Origin: Alistipes montrealensis
GTDB lineage: Bacteria > Bacteroidota > Bacteroidia > Bacteroidales > Rikenellaceae
DNA length: 64,000 bases
NCBI RefSeq assembly: GCF_018362775.1
Contig: NZ_JAGYXY010000002.1
Coordinates: 657,938 to 721,937 of the forward strand
Direction of reading: 5' to 3'
The notes beneath the pieces are model-generated. The model had not been told where the DNA came from. It searched no databases and worked only from the letters and a program-made list of their open reading frames with translations. Both the position numbers and the translations under genes were made by a program. This document shows, piece by piece, positions 8,108-17,828 of the stretch (position 1 is its first letter; every line of letters begins with the position of its first letter).

Positions 8108-11100
8108 TCAGAAGCTGAGTTTGATGTTGAAACCATAGGTGCGGGTCATCGGATAGGAGGCCGTTTCAAAGCCTCGCGTGATGCTGGCGCCGTTGAGCGT
8201 ACCCACTTCCGGGTCGTAGAAGGGCCAGTTGGTCCAGCAGAAGAGGTTCGTGCCGAAGACGGCTACGGATGCGTCCTGCAATATGCGCGTGCGGGTAATC
8301 CACTTTTTCGGAAGGGTCCACTCCAGACGCAGTTCGCGCAGTTTGAGGTAGGAGGTGTCGAACGTGCTGGTCTCGACGTTGTTCATCGAATAGACGCGGT
8401 CGAGGTAGTAGGTGACGACGTTCTCGGTGACGGTGTTGTTGGGATTGTAGACCATGTTGCCCTGTGCGTCGAGTCCGCGGGCGACGACGCCTTCGTGCAG
8501 CACGCCGCCGTAGCGTCCGTAGAGCGTGTTGGTCAGTTTGCCCTGGCGCGAGAGTTGGGCGTTGGTCAGCGAATAAGCCATGCCGCCCCACTGTGCGGCG
8601 AAGGTGGCGCTCAGGCGGATGCCCTTGTATTTGAGCGAGGTCGAAAGGCCGGCGCGCCAGTCGGGCTGGACGTTGCCCATCTTGACCATCTGGTCGGAGG
8701 CGAGCACCGGATAGCCGTGTTCGTCGATCACCGTCTGGCCCGAAACGTCGATGCGCGAACCGTCGGTGTTGAGGATGTAGGAGCCTGCCGGGGCCTTGGC
8801 ATAACCGTAGCCGTAGAGGTCGCCGAGCGTGCCGCCGGGGGTGGCGATCACCTGTCCGCGGGCTCCCGAGGAGATCACCCACGAGTCGACGCCCGGGGCC
8901 AGGCTGATGACCTTGTTCCAGTTTTTCGACCACGTGAGGTTGATGTCCCAGTTGAAGTTCTTGGTGCGTACGGGCTGCAGGCGCGAGGCGAGTTCGACGC
9001 CGCGGTTGCGGATTTCGCCCGCATTGATGTATTTCGAGCTGACGCCCGTGCTGTAATCAACGGGGGTGTTGATGATCTGGTCGGTGGTCGTGTTGTTGTA
9101 GAACGCCGCATCGAGGGTGATGCGGTTGCGCAGAAATTTGGCTTCGAGGCCGAACTCCCAACTTTCGACGTTTTCGGGTTTCATGTTGTAGAGCGCCCAG
9201 GTCGTCGGCAGGAAGTAGCCGCTCGAAAAGTCGGTCACCGAATAGTAGTTGTTGATGACATAGGCACTGGTGTCGTTGCCCACGTTGGCCCACGAGGCGC
9301 GCAGTTTGAGGAACGTGAGCCACGGCATGCGGTCGCGCAGCCCCAGCGCCTTGGTGTCGGTGAGCACCCAACTGGCGCTGACCGACGGATAGAAGAACGA
9401 CCAGTGGCCCGGGGCCAGGGAGCTCGACCAGTCGTTGCGGCCCGTGATGTCGAGGAACAGGCAGTCGTCGTAGCTCAACTGCACCAGCCCGTAGAGGCTG
9501 TTGACCATCTTGCGGGTGTGCTGGCTTTTGGTGATGACGCCCGACTTGGCGTTTGCGAGGTTGTAGACGCCCTCCGTGAGAAGTTCGTCGGCCGTGGCGG
9601 TCACGACGCGGCTCTCCTGGTACATGCTGTTGCCGCCGAGGTTGACGTTGATATGAAACTTGCCCAGGGGGCGTTCGTAGGTCACGAGGAAGTCGTTGTT
9701 CATCTCGGTGTTCTCGACGTTCTGCTGCCGGAAGTAGCCGTTCAGGTTCGACAGCGTGCCGAAAGGTTTGCGGCGCGTGCGGAACTCACGGTTCATGTCG
9801 AGGCCCGTGCGGAGCATCAGTTTCAGTCCTTTGTAGATGTCGAACGTGGCGCTGACATTGCCGTAGACGCGGTCGCGGTCCATCGTGTTGAGCTGTTCGT
9901 AAGCCTGCGTATAGGGGTTGTCCGAAAGGTTGTTCAGGGCGTTCGGATAGAGGTTGGCGCCCTGCCGGTATTCCTGTTCGTACCAGCGTACGTCGAGGTT
10001 GTTGCGGCTCCAGAGCAGCGTGTAGGTGGGCGACGAGGTGCTGTAACCGATCATCGGCAGGTTGTCGCTGTCCTTGCGGTAGTAGTTGATTTTTCCGGAC
10101 AGTTCCACGATGCGGAACTTCTGGGCGAAGGAAGCCGAGAAACTCTGCGTCTTGTAGCCCGTATTGGGGACGATCCAGGTGTTGCGCACGTCGGTGAACG
10201 AGACGCGGATCGAACCGCCCTTGCCGTTGTTTCCCGAGATCGACACCGAATTCTTATATGTTGCGCCAGTCTCGAAGAAGCCCTTGTACCAGTCGCGCGG
10301 CTTGAAGTCCAGCGGCGTATACATTTTGGTCTCCGGGTCGTACGAAGCCCATTGGTAGAGCTTTTGCCCCTCGTAGCGCGGTCCCCACGTGTAGCGGCTG
10401 TAAGTGCGCGAGGCGGCTTCGCCCGTGGTCGACTGGTCGGCCTTCACGGTGTAGAACGAGTAGGTGCGGGCGCCGTTGTTGCCCGGGCCGTATTCGTCCT
10501 GGAAATCGGGCCAGTAGCCGGCGCGTTCGAACGAGAAGTTCGAACTGAACGTGATGCCCAGTCCTTTGGTCGACTTGCCGGCCTTGGTCGTGATGACGAT
10601 GGCGCCGTTCGCCGCGCGCGACCCGTAGAGGGCTGTCGCCGCGGGGCCTTTGAGCACCGAAACGTTGTCGATGTCCTCGGGATTGAGGTCGGCGGCTCCG
10701 TTGCCGTAGTCGACGCCTGCGTCGGTGTTGTTGTATGCCGCGCCGCCCATGGCTGTCATGCCGCTCGACATCGGAACGCCGTCGATGACGAACAGCGCCG
10801 TGTTGTTGTCCATGTTGACGGTCGATTCGCCGCGCAGCGTGACGCGCAGCGATCCGCCGGGACCCGATGAAGCGTGGTCGAAATTAAGACCTGCGACTTT
10901 GCCCGATAGCGCGTCGAGCCAGTTGTTCGAGACGGCGGCCGTCAGGTCCTGGTTGTCTACTTTCGACACGGCATATCCCAGTGCTTTCTGTTCGCGGGTC
11001 ATGCCCAGCGCCGTGACCACGACGCCTTCGATCGCCTCGGCCTTGGGGTGCATCGTCACGTCGAGACGTGTCTTCCCCCCCCCGATCCGCTGCGTTACCT

Positions 11101-11350
11101 CCTCATAGCCCAGGTAGGTGAAGGTCAGCTCCTCGCCCTCTTTGGCGCGGATGCTGTACTGCCCGTCGGCTCCGGTGACGGTTCCCCGGTTGGGAGCCCC
11201 TTTGACGATCACCGTCACGCCGACGAGCGGGCTTTTCCCGTCTCCGTCGAACACGGTTCCCTGTACCGAACGTTCCTGAGCTGCGGCTGCGATCGCCAGC
11301 CAGAGGAATCCGGCCAGGAGGGTCGCTGTTCGTAGTAGTTTTGTTCTCAT
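8108..11350 (-). CDS. SusC/RagA family TonB-linked outer-membrane protein
   Basis: A 1080-residue TonB-dependent transporter: a Sec signal (LLAGFLWLAIAAAAQ), a carboxypeptidase-D-like N-terminal domain (VQGTVFDGDGKSPLVGVTV), the plug with the SusC signature (SVLKGPAATALYGSRAANGA), and a 22-strand barrel ending in an aromatic residue (YGFNIKLSF). It moves large ligands across the outer membrane with energy from TonB/ExbBD. It heads the operon susC-susD-DUF5689-phosphoesterase; a good promoter lies about 100 bases upstream. There is no anti-sigma/ECF pair or hybrid two-component sensor beside it, so the local regulation is not visible. Confidence 0.96.
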   Translation of the reverse strand: MRTKLLRTATLLAGFLWLAIAAAAQERSVQGTVFDGDGKSPLVGVTVIVKGAPNRGTVTGADGQYSIRAKEGEELTFTYLGYEEVTQRIGGGKTRLDVTMHPKAEAIEGVVVTALGMTREQKALGYAVSKVDNQDLTAAVSNNWLDALSGKVAGLNFDHASSGPGGSLRVTLRGESTVNMDNNTALFVIDGVPMSSGMTAMGGAAYNNTDAGVDYGNGAADLNPEDIDNVSVLKGPAATALYGSRAANGAIVITTKAGKSTKGLGITFSSNFSFERAGYWPDFQDEYGPGNNGARTYSFYTVKADQSTTGEAASRTYSRYTWGPRYEGQKLYQWASYDPETKMYTPLDFKPRDWYKGFFETGATYKNSVSISGNNGKGGSIRVSFTDVRNTWIVPNTGYKTQSFSASFAQKFRIVELSGKINYYRKDSDNLPMIGYSTSSPTYTLLWSRNNLDVRWYEQEYRQGANLYPNALNNLSDNPYTQAYEQLNTMDRDRVYGNVSATFDIYKGLKLMLRTGLDMNREFRTRRKPFGTLSNLNGYFRQQNVENTEMNNDFLVTYERPLGKFHINVNLGGNSMYQESRVVTATADELLTEGVYNLANAKSGVITKSQHTRKMVNSLYGLVQLSYDDCLFLDITGRNDWSSSLAPGHWSFFYPSVSASWVLTDTKALGLRDRMPWLTFLKLRASWANVGNDTSAYVINNYYSVTDFSSGYFLPTTWALYNMKPENVESWEFGLEAKFLRNRITLDAAFYNNTTTDQIINTPVDYSTGVSSKYINAGEIRNRGVELASRLQPVRTKNFNWDINLTWSKNWNKVISLAPGVDSWVISSGARGQVIATPGGTLGDLYGYGYAKAPAGSYILNTDGSRIDVSGQTVIDEHGYPVLASDQMVKMGNVQPDWRAGLSTSLKYKGIRLSATFAAQWGGMAYSLTNAQLSRQGKLTNTLYGRYGGVLHEGVVARGLDAQGNMVYNPNNTVTENVVTYYLDRVYSMNNVETSTFDTSYLKLRELRLEWTLPKKWITRTRILQDASVAVFGTNLFCWTNWPFYDPEVGTLNGASITRGFETASYPMTRTYGFNIKLSF

Positions 11351-11446
11351 TCTGTATGTAATTAAGGTTCAGTCGGTAGTTGCGGAAAATAAGAGAACGG
11401 GCCGAATTCTGCGTCTTGATTCGCCTTATTAATCTTATTTGTATGA

Positions 11447-11477
11447 CAAATGTAAATGCTTTCCTTGAATCGTCCAA
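11447..11477 (-). promoter_or_regulatory. Promoter of the SusC/SusD operon
   Basis: On the minus strand TTG (11477-11475) and TACATTTG (11454-11447) are 20 bases apart, matching TTTG/TTG-N20-TAnnTTTG. The implied leader before the SusC start is about 90 bases. Confidence 0.55.
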
Positions 11478-11732
11478 GCATTTTTACACGAAACCTGAAA
11501 ATAAATTTCTTTAAAATTGCGCAGGGTGATTGGCGGTTAGCTTGTTTTTCGGGTCGGGCAGGCCTCCGGAGGGTGTTTCAGGGGCAGGGATAATTTGCAT
11601 CGGGATGGCCTTCGTCGGGGATTTACGTAGGGTCGGGTATGCTTCCGGCGTGTGTTTACGCAGGCCGGAGCGGTTGTTTGGGAACTTGTTGTTTCGGGAA
11701 CGCTGTTTCGGGCGGCAGGACCGGACGGGCCG
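11478..11732. other. Intergenic stretch with no recognised gene
   Basis: Between the SusC promoter and the terminator at 11733-11770 I see no gene. A plus-strand open frame (11530-11772) reads through the terminator hairpin and has no family likeness. Confidence 0.55.
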
Positions 11733-11770
11733 AAAAAAAGCCGGGCGACCTCTCGTGTCGCCCGGCTTTT
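11733..11770 (-). terminator. Rho-independent terminator for the coiled-coil membrane gene
   Basis: A perfect 10-bp stem (11740-11749 with 11757-11766, arm GCCGGGCGAC) is followed on the minus strand by seven U residues. It lies just after the stop at 11789. Four T residues on the other side could make it weakly bidirectional. Confidence 0.85.
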
Positions 11771-11788
11771 AAATATAAGTGTGCGGTT

Positions 11789-12724
11789 TTATTTCATCAC
11801 CACCTGCGTCTGGCCGATCAGGCGGCCTTCGCTGTAAAGCTGAATCTGGTAGGTTCCGGCGGCAAAGCCTGTCGAATTGTAGTAGATACCCACTTCGAGG
11901 TCCTGGTTCTGGTAGTCGACCTCACGCATGGCCGAATAGCTCAGCCGTTCGCCCTCGAATTCGAAGGTCGGCATAGCCTCGGTGGTCAGCACGTAACCGT
12001 CGGGCGAAGTGATACGCACGTAGATGGCTTTGTTGCCCGGGGTGGCCAGTTCGTTGGCTGCGAGCACGAAATCGACGCGCAGGCGTGCGGCGTTCTTGAC
12101 CCTCGATACGGGTTTGCTGCGGTCGCTGAGGGCCGAGAGGCGGATATCGCGGGCGCGGAGCACCGAACCCACTTTGACTTTGTTGTCCAGTTCGGCGGCT
12201 TTCTCTTCGGCCATGTCGGCGCGCAGGTTGGCCGAAGAAATCTCCTTGCGGAAACCGACGTTCTCCTTGATGAGCTTCTTGTTGAGCGTATTGAGCGAGT
12301 CGATCTGCTTCACGTAGCCCTTCATGATCGTACGCAGCGTGCCGACCTCCTTTTCATATTGTTTGATTTTCGCGAGGTTCCACGAACGCTCTTTCTTGAG
12401 GCGCGTCATGAGCGAGTCGGCGCGTTCGCGCTCGAAATTCAGCCCGGCGGAAATCGAGTCGTTCGAAATCCGGAGGCCGTCGTAGTCGGTCATCAGCCGT
12501 CCCAGGTCGTTCTGGATCGAGTCGCGGTCGGCCTGCAGCAGTTCGTTGTCGAGCATCTGCTGGCGGTGGATGCTGAAATAAAGCACCGAAATCGCCACCA
12601 GAATCACCGAAAGAATGATGATGACGATGCGGTAGCCGCGAATCGATTTACCCGCATCGGGCTGCGGAGTCGTGTAGTAGTCGTCTTCGAACTCCGAAGG
12701 ATCGTATCCCTGTCTGTTTTCCAT
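11789..12724 (-). CDS. Conserved single-pass membrane protein with long coiled coil
   Basis: I placed the start at 12724 (MENRQGYDPSEF) because a promoter overlaps the 16 codons further upstream. The 311-residue protein has a short acidic cytoplasmic segment, one transmembrane helix (YRIVIIILSVILVAISVLYF, about 30-50), then a coiled coil of about 130 residues (QQMLDNELLQADRDSIQNDL through LRADMAEEKAAELDNKV), and a C-terminal beta domain (LRVDFVLAANELATPGNKAIYV to the end). It resembles conserved Bacteroidales envelope proteins of unknown function; I cannot name one. It is monocistronic, with its own promoter and terminator. Confidence 0.85.
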   Translation of the reverse strand: MENRQGYDPSEFEDDYYTTPQPDAGKSIRGYRIVIIILSVILVAISVLYFSIHRQQMLDNELLQADRDSIQNDLGRLMTDYDGLRISNDSISAGLNFERERADSLMTRLKKERSWNLAKIKQYEKEVGTLRTIMKGYVKQIDSLNTLNKKLIKENVGFRKEISSANLRADMAEEKAAELDNKVKVGSVLRARDIRLSALSDRSKPVSRVKNAARLRVDFVLAANELATPGNKAIYVRITSPDGYVLTTEAMPTFEFEGERLSYSAMREVDYQNQDLEVGIYYNSTGFAAGTYQIQLYSEGRLIGQTQVVMK

Positions 12725-12741
12725 AGTGGTCCGTTTTATTA

Positions 12742-12773
12742 CAAAGATAGTACAAACCGGGGCGCAACGCAAA
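12742..12773 (-). promoter_or_regulatory. Promoter of the coiled-coil membrane gene
   Basis: On the minus strand TTTG (12773-12770), 20 bases, then TATCTTTG (12749-12742): an exact Bacteroidetes consensus match about 18 bases before the chosen ATG. Confidence 0.7.
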
Positions 12774-12871
12774 TTTATTTGTCATGCCGGGGAGCCTATC
12801 CAAGCAGGATGTTATCTTAGGGCAAAGATAGAAAAAAATATGAAAATCCAATGCGGGATAATGACATAACC

Positions 12872-14704
12872 TTATTGTTTTCGGTCTCGCCCGATGATGG
12901 TGTCGTAGTTTCCGGCTGGTTCGAATCCCATCAGCAGCGGTCGGGGGCGGGTGGCGTCGAATAGCTCGCCGACGAGGCTGCGCGTCGGGTCGTACCACCG
13001 GCATCGGATGCCCGCCAGGTCCAGCAGCAGGTGTGAAAGGTCGTCCGACGAGAACGGCCGGTCGAGCGAGCCTGCGACCTGTGCCGCGACATCGGGGCGG
13101 TTGCGGCGGTAGGAGTCGGACATCCAGATCATGAACGGGATTTCGAACTGGTATTTGCAAACCTCGGGAGTAAGCGGCAGGCCGTGCGAACGGCAGAAGA
13201 AATCGCGGTAGTCGTAGACCTCTTCGCCGTGGTCGGAGAGGTAAACGGCGATGGCGTCGCGGTCGGCGAAACGCGCCAGGATCGCATCGACGACCCGGTC
13301 GTTATAGCGGGTGGCGTTGTCGTAGTCGGCGACGACCTGCCGCTGCTGCCGTGTCAGGTCTTGGCGGGGAATATCCCCGGGTGTGAAATACGCCTCTTCC
13401 TTGGGATAGCGGTCGGAATAGCCTACGTGCTGTCCCAACAGGTGGAAGACGACCAGTTCGGGGGTGTCTCTGGGGGAGGCGATCCGGTCGTAGTCGCCGA
13501 GCAGTTCCAGGTCGTAGGGATGGCGGTTCTCATTGTGGACCGAGAACAGGAACGGGGTGCTGCGGGCATTGAAAAGGGCTTTCAGCCCGAGATCGTGGTA
13601 ACCGTAATCGCTTCCGGCGGCCTGGTTGTCCATGTGGCAGGTGGTATACCCGGCCTTTTTGAAGAGGGCCGGGAAAAGGGGGCTGTCCGTCCAGGACTGT
13701 CCGGAACCGAGGCTTGCAGGTGAAAAGAGGTTGGACAGCACCGAAGTGGTCAGATTCGCCGGAGAAACGACATCGCGGAAAACAAAGAGTTCGCCCCGCC
13801 GAAGCCGCTCTTCGAGCCGGGGATTGGTCGGCAGCGGATAACCGTAAAGGCTCGAATGGTATTTGTTGAACGACTCTCCGATGATGACGACGACGCAGGG
13901 CGAGCGGAAAGAGCAGCTTTCGACTTCGGCCGCTTCGAGCGTGCGGAGCAGTTGGTCCGCACGTTCGGCGGAGAATACGCGCCGGAACCAGAAGAGCGAT
14001 GTGTGAAGCCGTTCGAAAGGGGTGAGGGTTGCGGTTTTGTGCGTTATCATCTCTCCCGGAAAATCGTCGGCCCGGGTGAGTGCGTACTGAAAGTGCAGCC
14101 GGCTGGCGTAGAAGGCGCCGCAGCCGGCCAGCAGGAGCAGGAGCGGTATGCGTATCTTGCGGCTGCGCAACCCGAACCGGATATGACGGCGTTCCGCCAG
14201 CAGATACCCTGCGGCCAGCAGGATGCATGCGGCGGCCGGAAGCAGGAATGCCGCGGCCGTGCAGTAGGTTTTTAGAAATTCAAGGCATTCGCGTTCGTCC
14301 GTTTCCCAGAGAAGCTGGATGACGGAGAACGAAAAGGGCGTTCCGAAACGGATCAGCAGAAAACTTTCGGCCAGGGAGAGGAGGCCGAGACATAATAGGA
14401 CGAGTGTGCGGTAGACCGCGCCGGCGATCCGGAATGCAGGGATTACCCCCCCCCTCTTATCGCGGGACCTCAGACATAGCGGAAGAGTCAACAGCCAGGC
14501 CCGGAAAAGTGACAGCAGCGTTCCGTAAAACAGGTTCCTTCCGAGCACGAACGACATTTCGTTCTGGAAGAAACGAATGATGTCCGGGAACAGCGGCAGG
14601 AGCGCCGTGAGGAGCAGGAATGCCGGATACTCGCCGAAAGGCCGCACGAGGAACGCGGCAATGCGTCCTGCAAAACAGGATGTTGCGGAGCGTTGCATGA
14701 GCAT
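12872..14704 (-). CDS. Phosphoethanolamine transferase-like membrane sulfatase-fold enzyme
   Basis: A 610-residue protein with about five N-terminal transmembrane helices (to residue about 205), then an alkaline-phosphatase/sulfatase-fold domain: VVVIIGESFNKYHSSLYGY (metal-binding Glu), PANLTTSVLSN near residue 316 (candidate Thr nucleophile), HLLGQHVGYSDRYP and SDHGEE near 489. This order matches EptA/EptB/CptA phosphoethanolamine transferases, which modify lipid A or core sugars on the periplasmic face. Lipid A modification would affect cationic peptide resistance; the exact acceptor is unknown. It has its own -7 box and no obvious partner gene. Confidence 0.85.
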   Translation of the reverse strand: MLMQRSATSCFAGRIAAFLVRPFGEYPAFLLLTALLPLFPDIIRFFQNEMSFVLGRNLFYGTLLSLFRAWLLTLPLCLRSRDKRGGVIPAFRIAGAVYRTLVLLCLGLLSLAESFLLIRFGTPFSFSVIQLLWETDERECLEFLKTYCTAAAFLLPAAACILLAAGYLLAERRHIRFGLRSRKIRIPLLLLLAGCGAFYASRLHFQYALTRADDFPGEMITHKTATLTPFERLHTSLFWFRRVFSAERADQLLRTLEAAEVESCSFRSPCVVVIIGESFNKYHSSLYGYPLPTNPRLEERLRRGELFVFRDVVSPANLTTSVLSNLFSPASLGSGQSWTDSPLFPALFKKAGYTTCHMDNQAAGSDYGYHDLGLKALFNARSTPFLFSVHNENRHPYDLELLGDYDRIASPRDTPELVVFHLLGQHVGYSDRYPKEEAYFTPGDIPRQDLTRQQRQVVADYDNATRYNDRVVDAILARFADRDAIAVYLSDHGEEVYDYRDFFCRSHGLPLTPEVCKYQFEIPFMIWMSDSYRRNRPDVAAQVAGSLDRPFSSDDLSHLLLDLAGIRCRWYDPTRSLVGELFDATRPRPLLMGFEPAGNYDTIIGRDRKQ

Positions 14705-14726
14705 GAAACAGTGACGTTTTTCTCCG

Positions 14727-14734
14727 CAAAGATA
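14727..14734 (-). promoter_or_regulatory. -7 box before the phosphoethanolamine transferase-like gene
   Basis: TATCTTTG on the minus strand, 22 bases before the ATG at 14704. No -33 TTTG is seen at the usual spacing. Confidence 0.45.
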
Positions 14735-14775
14735 CGAAAAAATTCCCGTGTTACTGTCCGATGGAGGTGCGGCGT

Positions 14776-15573
14776 TTATTTCATCAGGCTCGTTACCGGG
14801 TATTTAAGTCCTTTGTAGCCCGAAATGTAAGCGTTGATGCTGCCGATCTTGACCGGCGATTCGATATAGAGCGGTATTTTGTTTTCGTCGTCCGAAATCC
14901 AGATCGTGAAGATCGTGCCGTCGGTGAACGAGTAGCCTTCGGTCGTCCCCAACTGGCATTCGAACTTCAGGGTGCGGTAGCGGCCCATGTTGCGGATTTT
15001 CTTGTTTTCGCGCCCCAGGTAGCGGTAGTGCAGGTGTTGGACGGTGTCCTGGAGGACCATTTGCAGCGTCGCCGGTTCGCCCACGCGGAAATCCTCGGCG
15101 GAGGCTGAACGCAGGTTGAAGAAGAGCGAGATGGCGTCCATGCTCTCGGCGGTCAGCGGCAGTTGTTTCTCCTTAAACGGATTTTGGCGGCTGCGCCAAC
15201 GGGTGTGGACGACCGAGTCGGGCCAGTTATAGGTGTAATAACTCTGGAACGTATAGTCTCCCTCGCGGATGTCGCTCACGAAACGTACGGGGCGCAATGC
15301 CGTAGTGTCGATCCACACGGTGTAAATGTCTTCCAGGTTGAAGAACCAGCGGTAGGTGGGCAGCGTACGGCCTGCGCCCTCGACCTTGTAGAAGGTTTTG
15401 CCGTCGACGGTCTCCTGGGTCGTTGTGACTTCCACAGCCCCGACCTCCGTGTTGGGGAACATCTTGGCCTTGTAGCTTACGCGGTAGAAGAGCTGTTCGC
15501 CCGGGTGGTAGAGCTGCGCGGCGAGGGGCGAGGCTGCGGCGAGCAGGAATATGGCGAGTAAGAACCGTTTCAT
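14776..15573 (-). CDS. DUF3108 domain periplasmic protein
   Basis: A 265-residue secreted protein (signal KRFLLAIFLLAAASPLAAQ). The body is beta-rich with the DUF3108 pattern: YHPGEQLFYRVSYKAKMFPN at the start, SMDAISLFFNLRSA in the middle and DGTIFTIWISDDENKIPLYIES near the end. Its function is unknown; family members are small periplasmic or outer-membrane-associated proteins. It follows recG by 44 bases on the same strand and may be cotranscribed. Confidence 0.88.
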   Translation of the reverse strand: MKRFLLAIFLLAAASPLAAQLYHPGEQLFYRVSYKAKMFPNTEVGAVEVTTTQETVDGKTFYKVEGAGRTLPTYRWFFNLEDIYTVWIDTTALRPVRFVSDIREGDYTFQSYYTYNWPDSVVHTRWRSRQNPFKEKQLPLTAESMDAISLFFNLRSASAEDFRVGEPATLQMVLQDTVQHLHYRYLGRENKKIRNMGRYRTLKFECQLGTTEGYSFTDGTIFTIWISDDENKIPLYIESPVKIGSINAYISGYKGLKYPVTSLMK

Positions 15574-15617
15574 CGGAGAGGGAATTTAATGGGTTAACGT
15601 TTTTTCGGGGCCGAATA

Positions 15618-17729
15618 TTACGAAATACGTGAAAAATCGAGTTCTTCGCGCCCCGAGTAGCGGCGGCGCAGGGCGTCGAGACCGCGGTTCTGGGGCTGCG
15701 CCAGCGCGGGGTCCTCGGCCAGTATTTCGGCGGCGGCTTCGCGCGAGACGGTAAGTATCTGTACGTCCGCCGTGGGGCTGGCGATTTTCAGATCAAATGC
15801 CATGCCGCTCTGCATCGTGCCGTTGATGTCGCCCGCGCCCCGCAGTTTGAGATCGAGTTCCGCGAGGCGGAAGCCGTCGTTGGTCTCGCACATCGCTTCG
15901 AGCCGCGCCCGCGACTCGCGCGAGAGCTTCTCGCCCGACATCAGGATGCAGTAGGACTGTTCGCCGCCGCGTCCCACGCGCCCGCGCAACTGGTGGAGCT
16001 GCGAAAGTCCGAAACGCTCGGCCGATTCGATGACCATGACCGTCGCGTTGGGCACGTCGACGCCCACCTCGATCACCGAGGTGGCCACGAGGATGTGGGC
16101 TTCGCCCGCTTTGAACTGGCGCATCGACTCCTCCTTGTCGGCGGGTTTCATCTTGCCGTGGCAAATCGCCGTGATGTATTGGGGCAGCGGGAAGTCGCGC
16201 GAGATGGCCTCGTAGCCGTCGGTGAGGTCTTTGTAATCCATCGCTTCGGACTCCTTGATGAGCGGGTAAACGACGTAGACCTGCCGGCCTTTGGCGATCT
16301 CCTGTCGCATGAATCCGAAGAGCTTGAGCCGGGCGGCGTCGGTATAGTGGAACGTTTTGATCGGACGCCGGCCCGGGGGCAGTTCGTCGATCACCGACAC
16401 GTCGAGGTCGCCGTAGAGCGTCATGGCCAGCGTGCGGGGAATCGGCGTGGCCGTCATCACGAGGATATGGGGCGGCTGGTCGTTCTTGGTCCAGAGCCGT
16501 GCGCGCTGTTCCACGCCGAAACGGTGTTGTTCGTCGATGACGACGAAGCCCAGGTTCGAGAACTGCACGCGGTCCTCGATCAGGGCGTGCGTGCCGATGA
16601 GGATGTCCACCTCGCCCGAGGCGATGCCTTCGAGGGAGGCTTTGCGCTCCCTGGCTTTCGAGGCGCCGGTCAGGATGGCCACCTTCACGTCCATCCCGTC
16701 GAGCATCTTGCTGACGGTGGCGAAATGCTGGCGGGCAAGGATTTCCGTCGGGGCCATCATGCAGGCCTGGAAACCGTTGTCCACGGCCAGCAGCATCGAC
16801 ATCAGCGCCACGAGGGTCTTGCCGCTGCCGACATCACCCTGCAGCAGGCGGTTCATCTGGAATCCCGTCACGGTGTCCTTGCGGATCTCCTTGATGACGC
16901 GTTTCTGCGCCCCGGTGAGCGGGAAAGGAAGTTTTTCTTCGTAAAAGGTGTTGAACACGCCCCCGACCTTCGTGAAAAGGAATCCGTTGCTTTTCGACAG
17001 GCGTTCCGTGCGGCGCGACTGGATGTTGAGTTGTACGCCCAGCAGTTCGTCGAATTTCAGGCGGTACTGCGCCTGCCGCAAGGCCTCCTGCGACTGCGGG
17101 AAGTGGATGTTGTAGTAGGCTTCGCGCAGCGGAATCAGCCCGTAGCGGGTGCGTATGGCTTCGGGCAGCGGGTCTGCGATGCGGTCCTTCGCCAGCGCCC
17201 AGGCGTTGCAGATGATCTGGTACATGCCCTTTGTGCCCAGCACGTTGCCCAGCTTCTCGGTCGAGGGGTAGATGCCCTGCATGCCGCTTTCGGCTTTGCG
17301 CGAGAGGGCTTGTTCCATGGTTTCCAGCTCGGGGTGGGCGATCGACAATTCGCCGCGGTAGAACGACGGGCGGCCGAAAACGAGGTATTCGCGCCCGACT
17401 TCGACCCGTTTTTCGATCCATTTGATGCCCTGGAACCACACCAGTTCGGCCGATCCCGTGGGGTCCTGTACGAAGGCCGTGAACCGGCGTTTGCGGCCTG
17501 CGCCGGCATAGGCGACGCCCGTTATGCGGGCCCGGAACTGGACATAAGAGAGACCGGCGGCATCGGTGATTTCCGAAATGCGGTAGATGCGCGTGCGGTC
17601 GATGTAACGAAAGGGGTAGTGGCTGAGCATGTCGCCCAGCGTGCGGATGCCCAGTTCCCGTTCGAGGAGCTTGGCCCGGGCGTCGCCGACGCCCGCTACG
17701 AATTTGATGTCGTTATCGAGTGTATCCAC
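15618..17729 (-). CDS. recG: ATP-dependent DNA helicase RecG
   Basis: Branch-migration helicase that remodels stalled forks and Holliday junctions. I chose the GTG at 17729 (VDTLDNDIKFVAGVGDARA) because the family N-terminus begins with this helix-hairpin-helix-like segment; the ATG at 17792 would add 21 unrelated residues. The wedge/OB domain comes first (FRARITGVAYAGAGRKRRFTAF). The helicase motifs are Walker A GDVGSGKTLVAL, DEQH (VVIDEQHRFGVEQ), TATPIPRTLAMTLYGDLDVS and motif VI QLHQLRGRVGRGG. The chosen product has 703 residues, normal for RecG. Confidence 0.96.
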   Translation of the reverse strand: MDTLDNDIKFVAGVGDARAKLLERELGIRTLGDMLSHYPFRYIDRTRIYRISEITDAAGLSYVQFRARITGVAYAGAGRKRRFTAFVQDPTGSAELVWFQGIKWIEKRVEVGREYLVFGRPSFYRGELSIAHPELETMEQALSRKAESGMQGIYPSTEKLGNVLGTKGMYQIICNAWALAKDRIADPLPEAIRTRYGLIPLREAYYNIHFPQSQEALRQAQYRLKFDELLGVQLNIQSRRTERLSKSNGFLFTKVGGVFNTFYEEKLPFPLTGAQKRVIKEIRKDTVTGFQMNRLLQGDVGSGKTLVALMSMLLAVDNGFQACMMAPTEILARQHFATVSKMLDGMDVKVAILTGASKARERKASLEGIASGEVDILIGTHALIEDRVQFSNLGFVVIDEQHRFGVEQRARLWTKNDQPPHILVMTATPIPRTLAMTLYGDLDVSVIDELPPGRRPIKTFHYTDAARLKLFGFMRQEIAKGRQVYVVYPLIKESEAMDYKDLTDGYEAISRDFPLPQYITAICHGKMKPADKEESMRQFKAGEAHILVATSVIEVGVDVPNATVMVIESAERFGLSQLHQLRGRVGRGGEQSYCILMSGEKLSRESRARLEAMCETNDGFRLAELDLKLRGAGDINGTMQSGMAFDLKIASPTADVQILTVSREAAAEILAEDPALAQPQNRGLDALRRRYSGREELDFSRIS

Positions 17730-17828
17730 AGGGACAAATATAGGAAAAGTCGGGCGTAAAGCCAAACATGTCCGTGTTTTGCCCGGACACACCGCTGTTT
17801 TGAAAGGCGCAATGATTGCGTGTCGCGG

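Noticed and set aside
7970..10870. 966-residue plus-strand open frame
   Set aside because: Antisense to susC and susD with no recognisable domain; high GC removes stop codons in this frame.
11530..11772. 80-residue plus-strand frame
   Set aside because: It reads through a terminator hairpin, has no homology I recognise and no promoter.
15993..17759. 588-residue plus-strand open frame opposite recG
   Set aside because: Shadow of a clearly real helicase gene.
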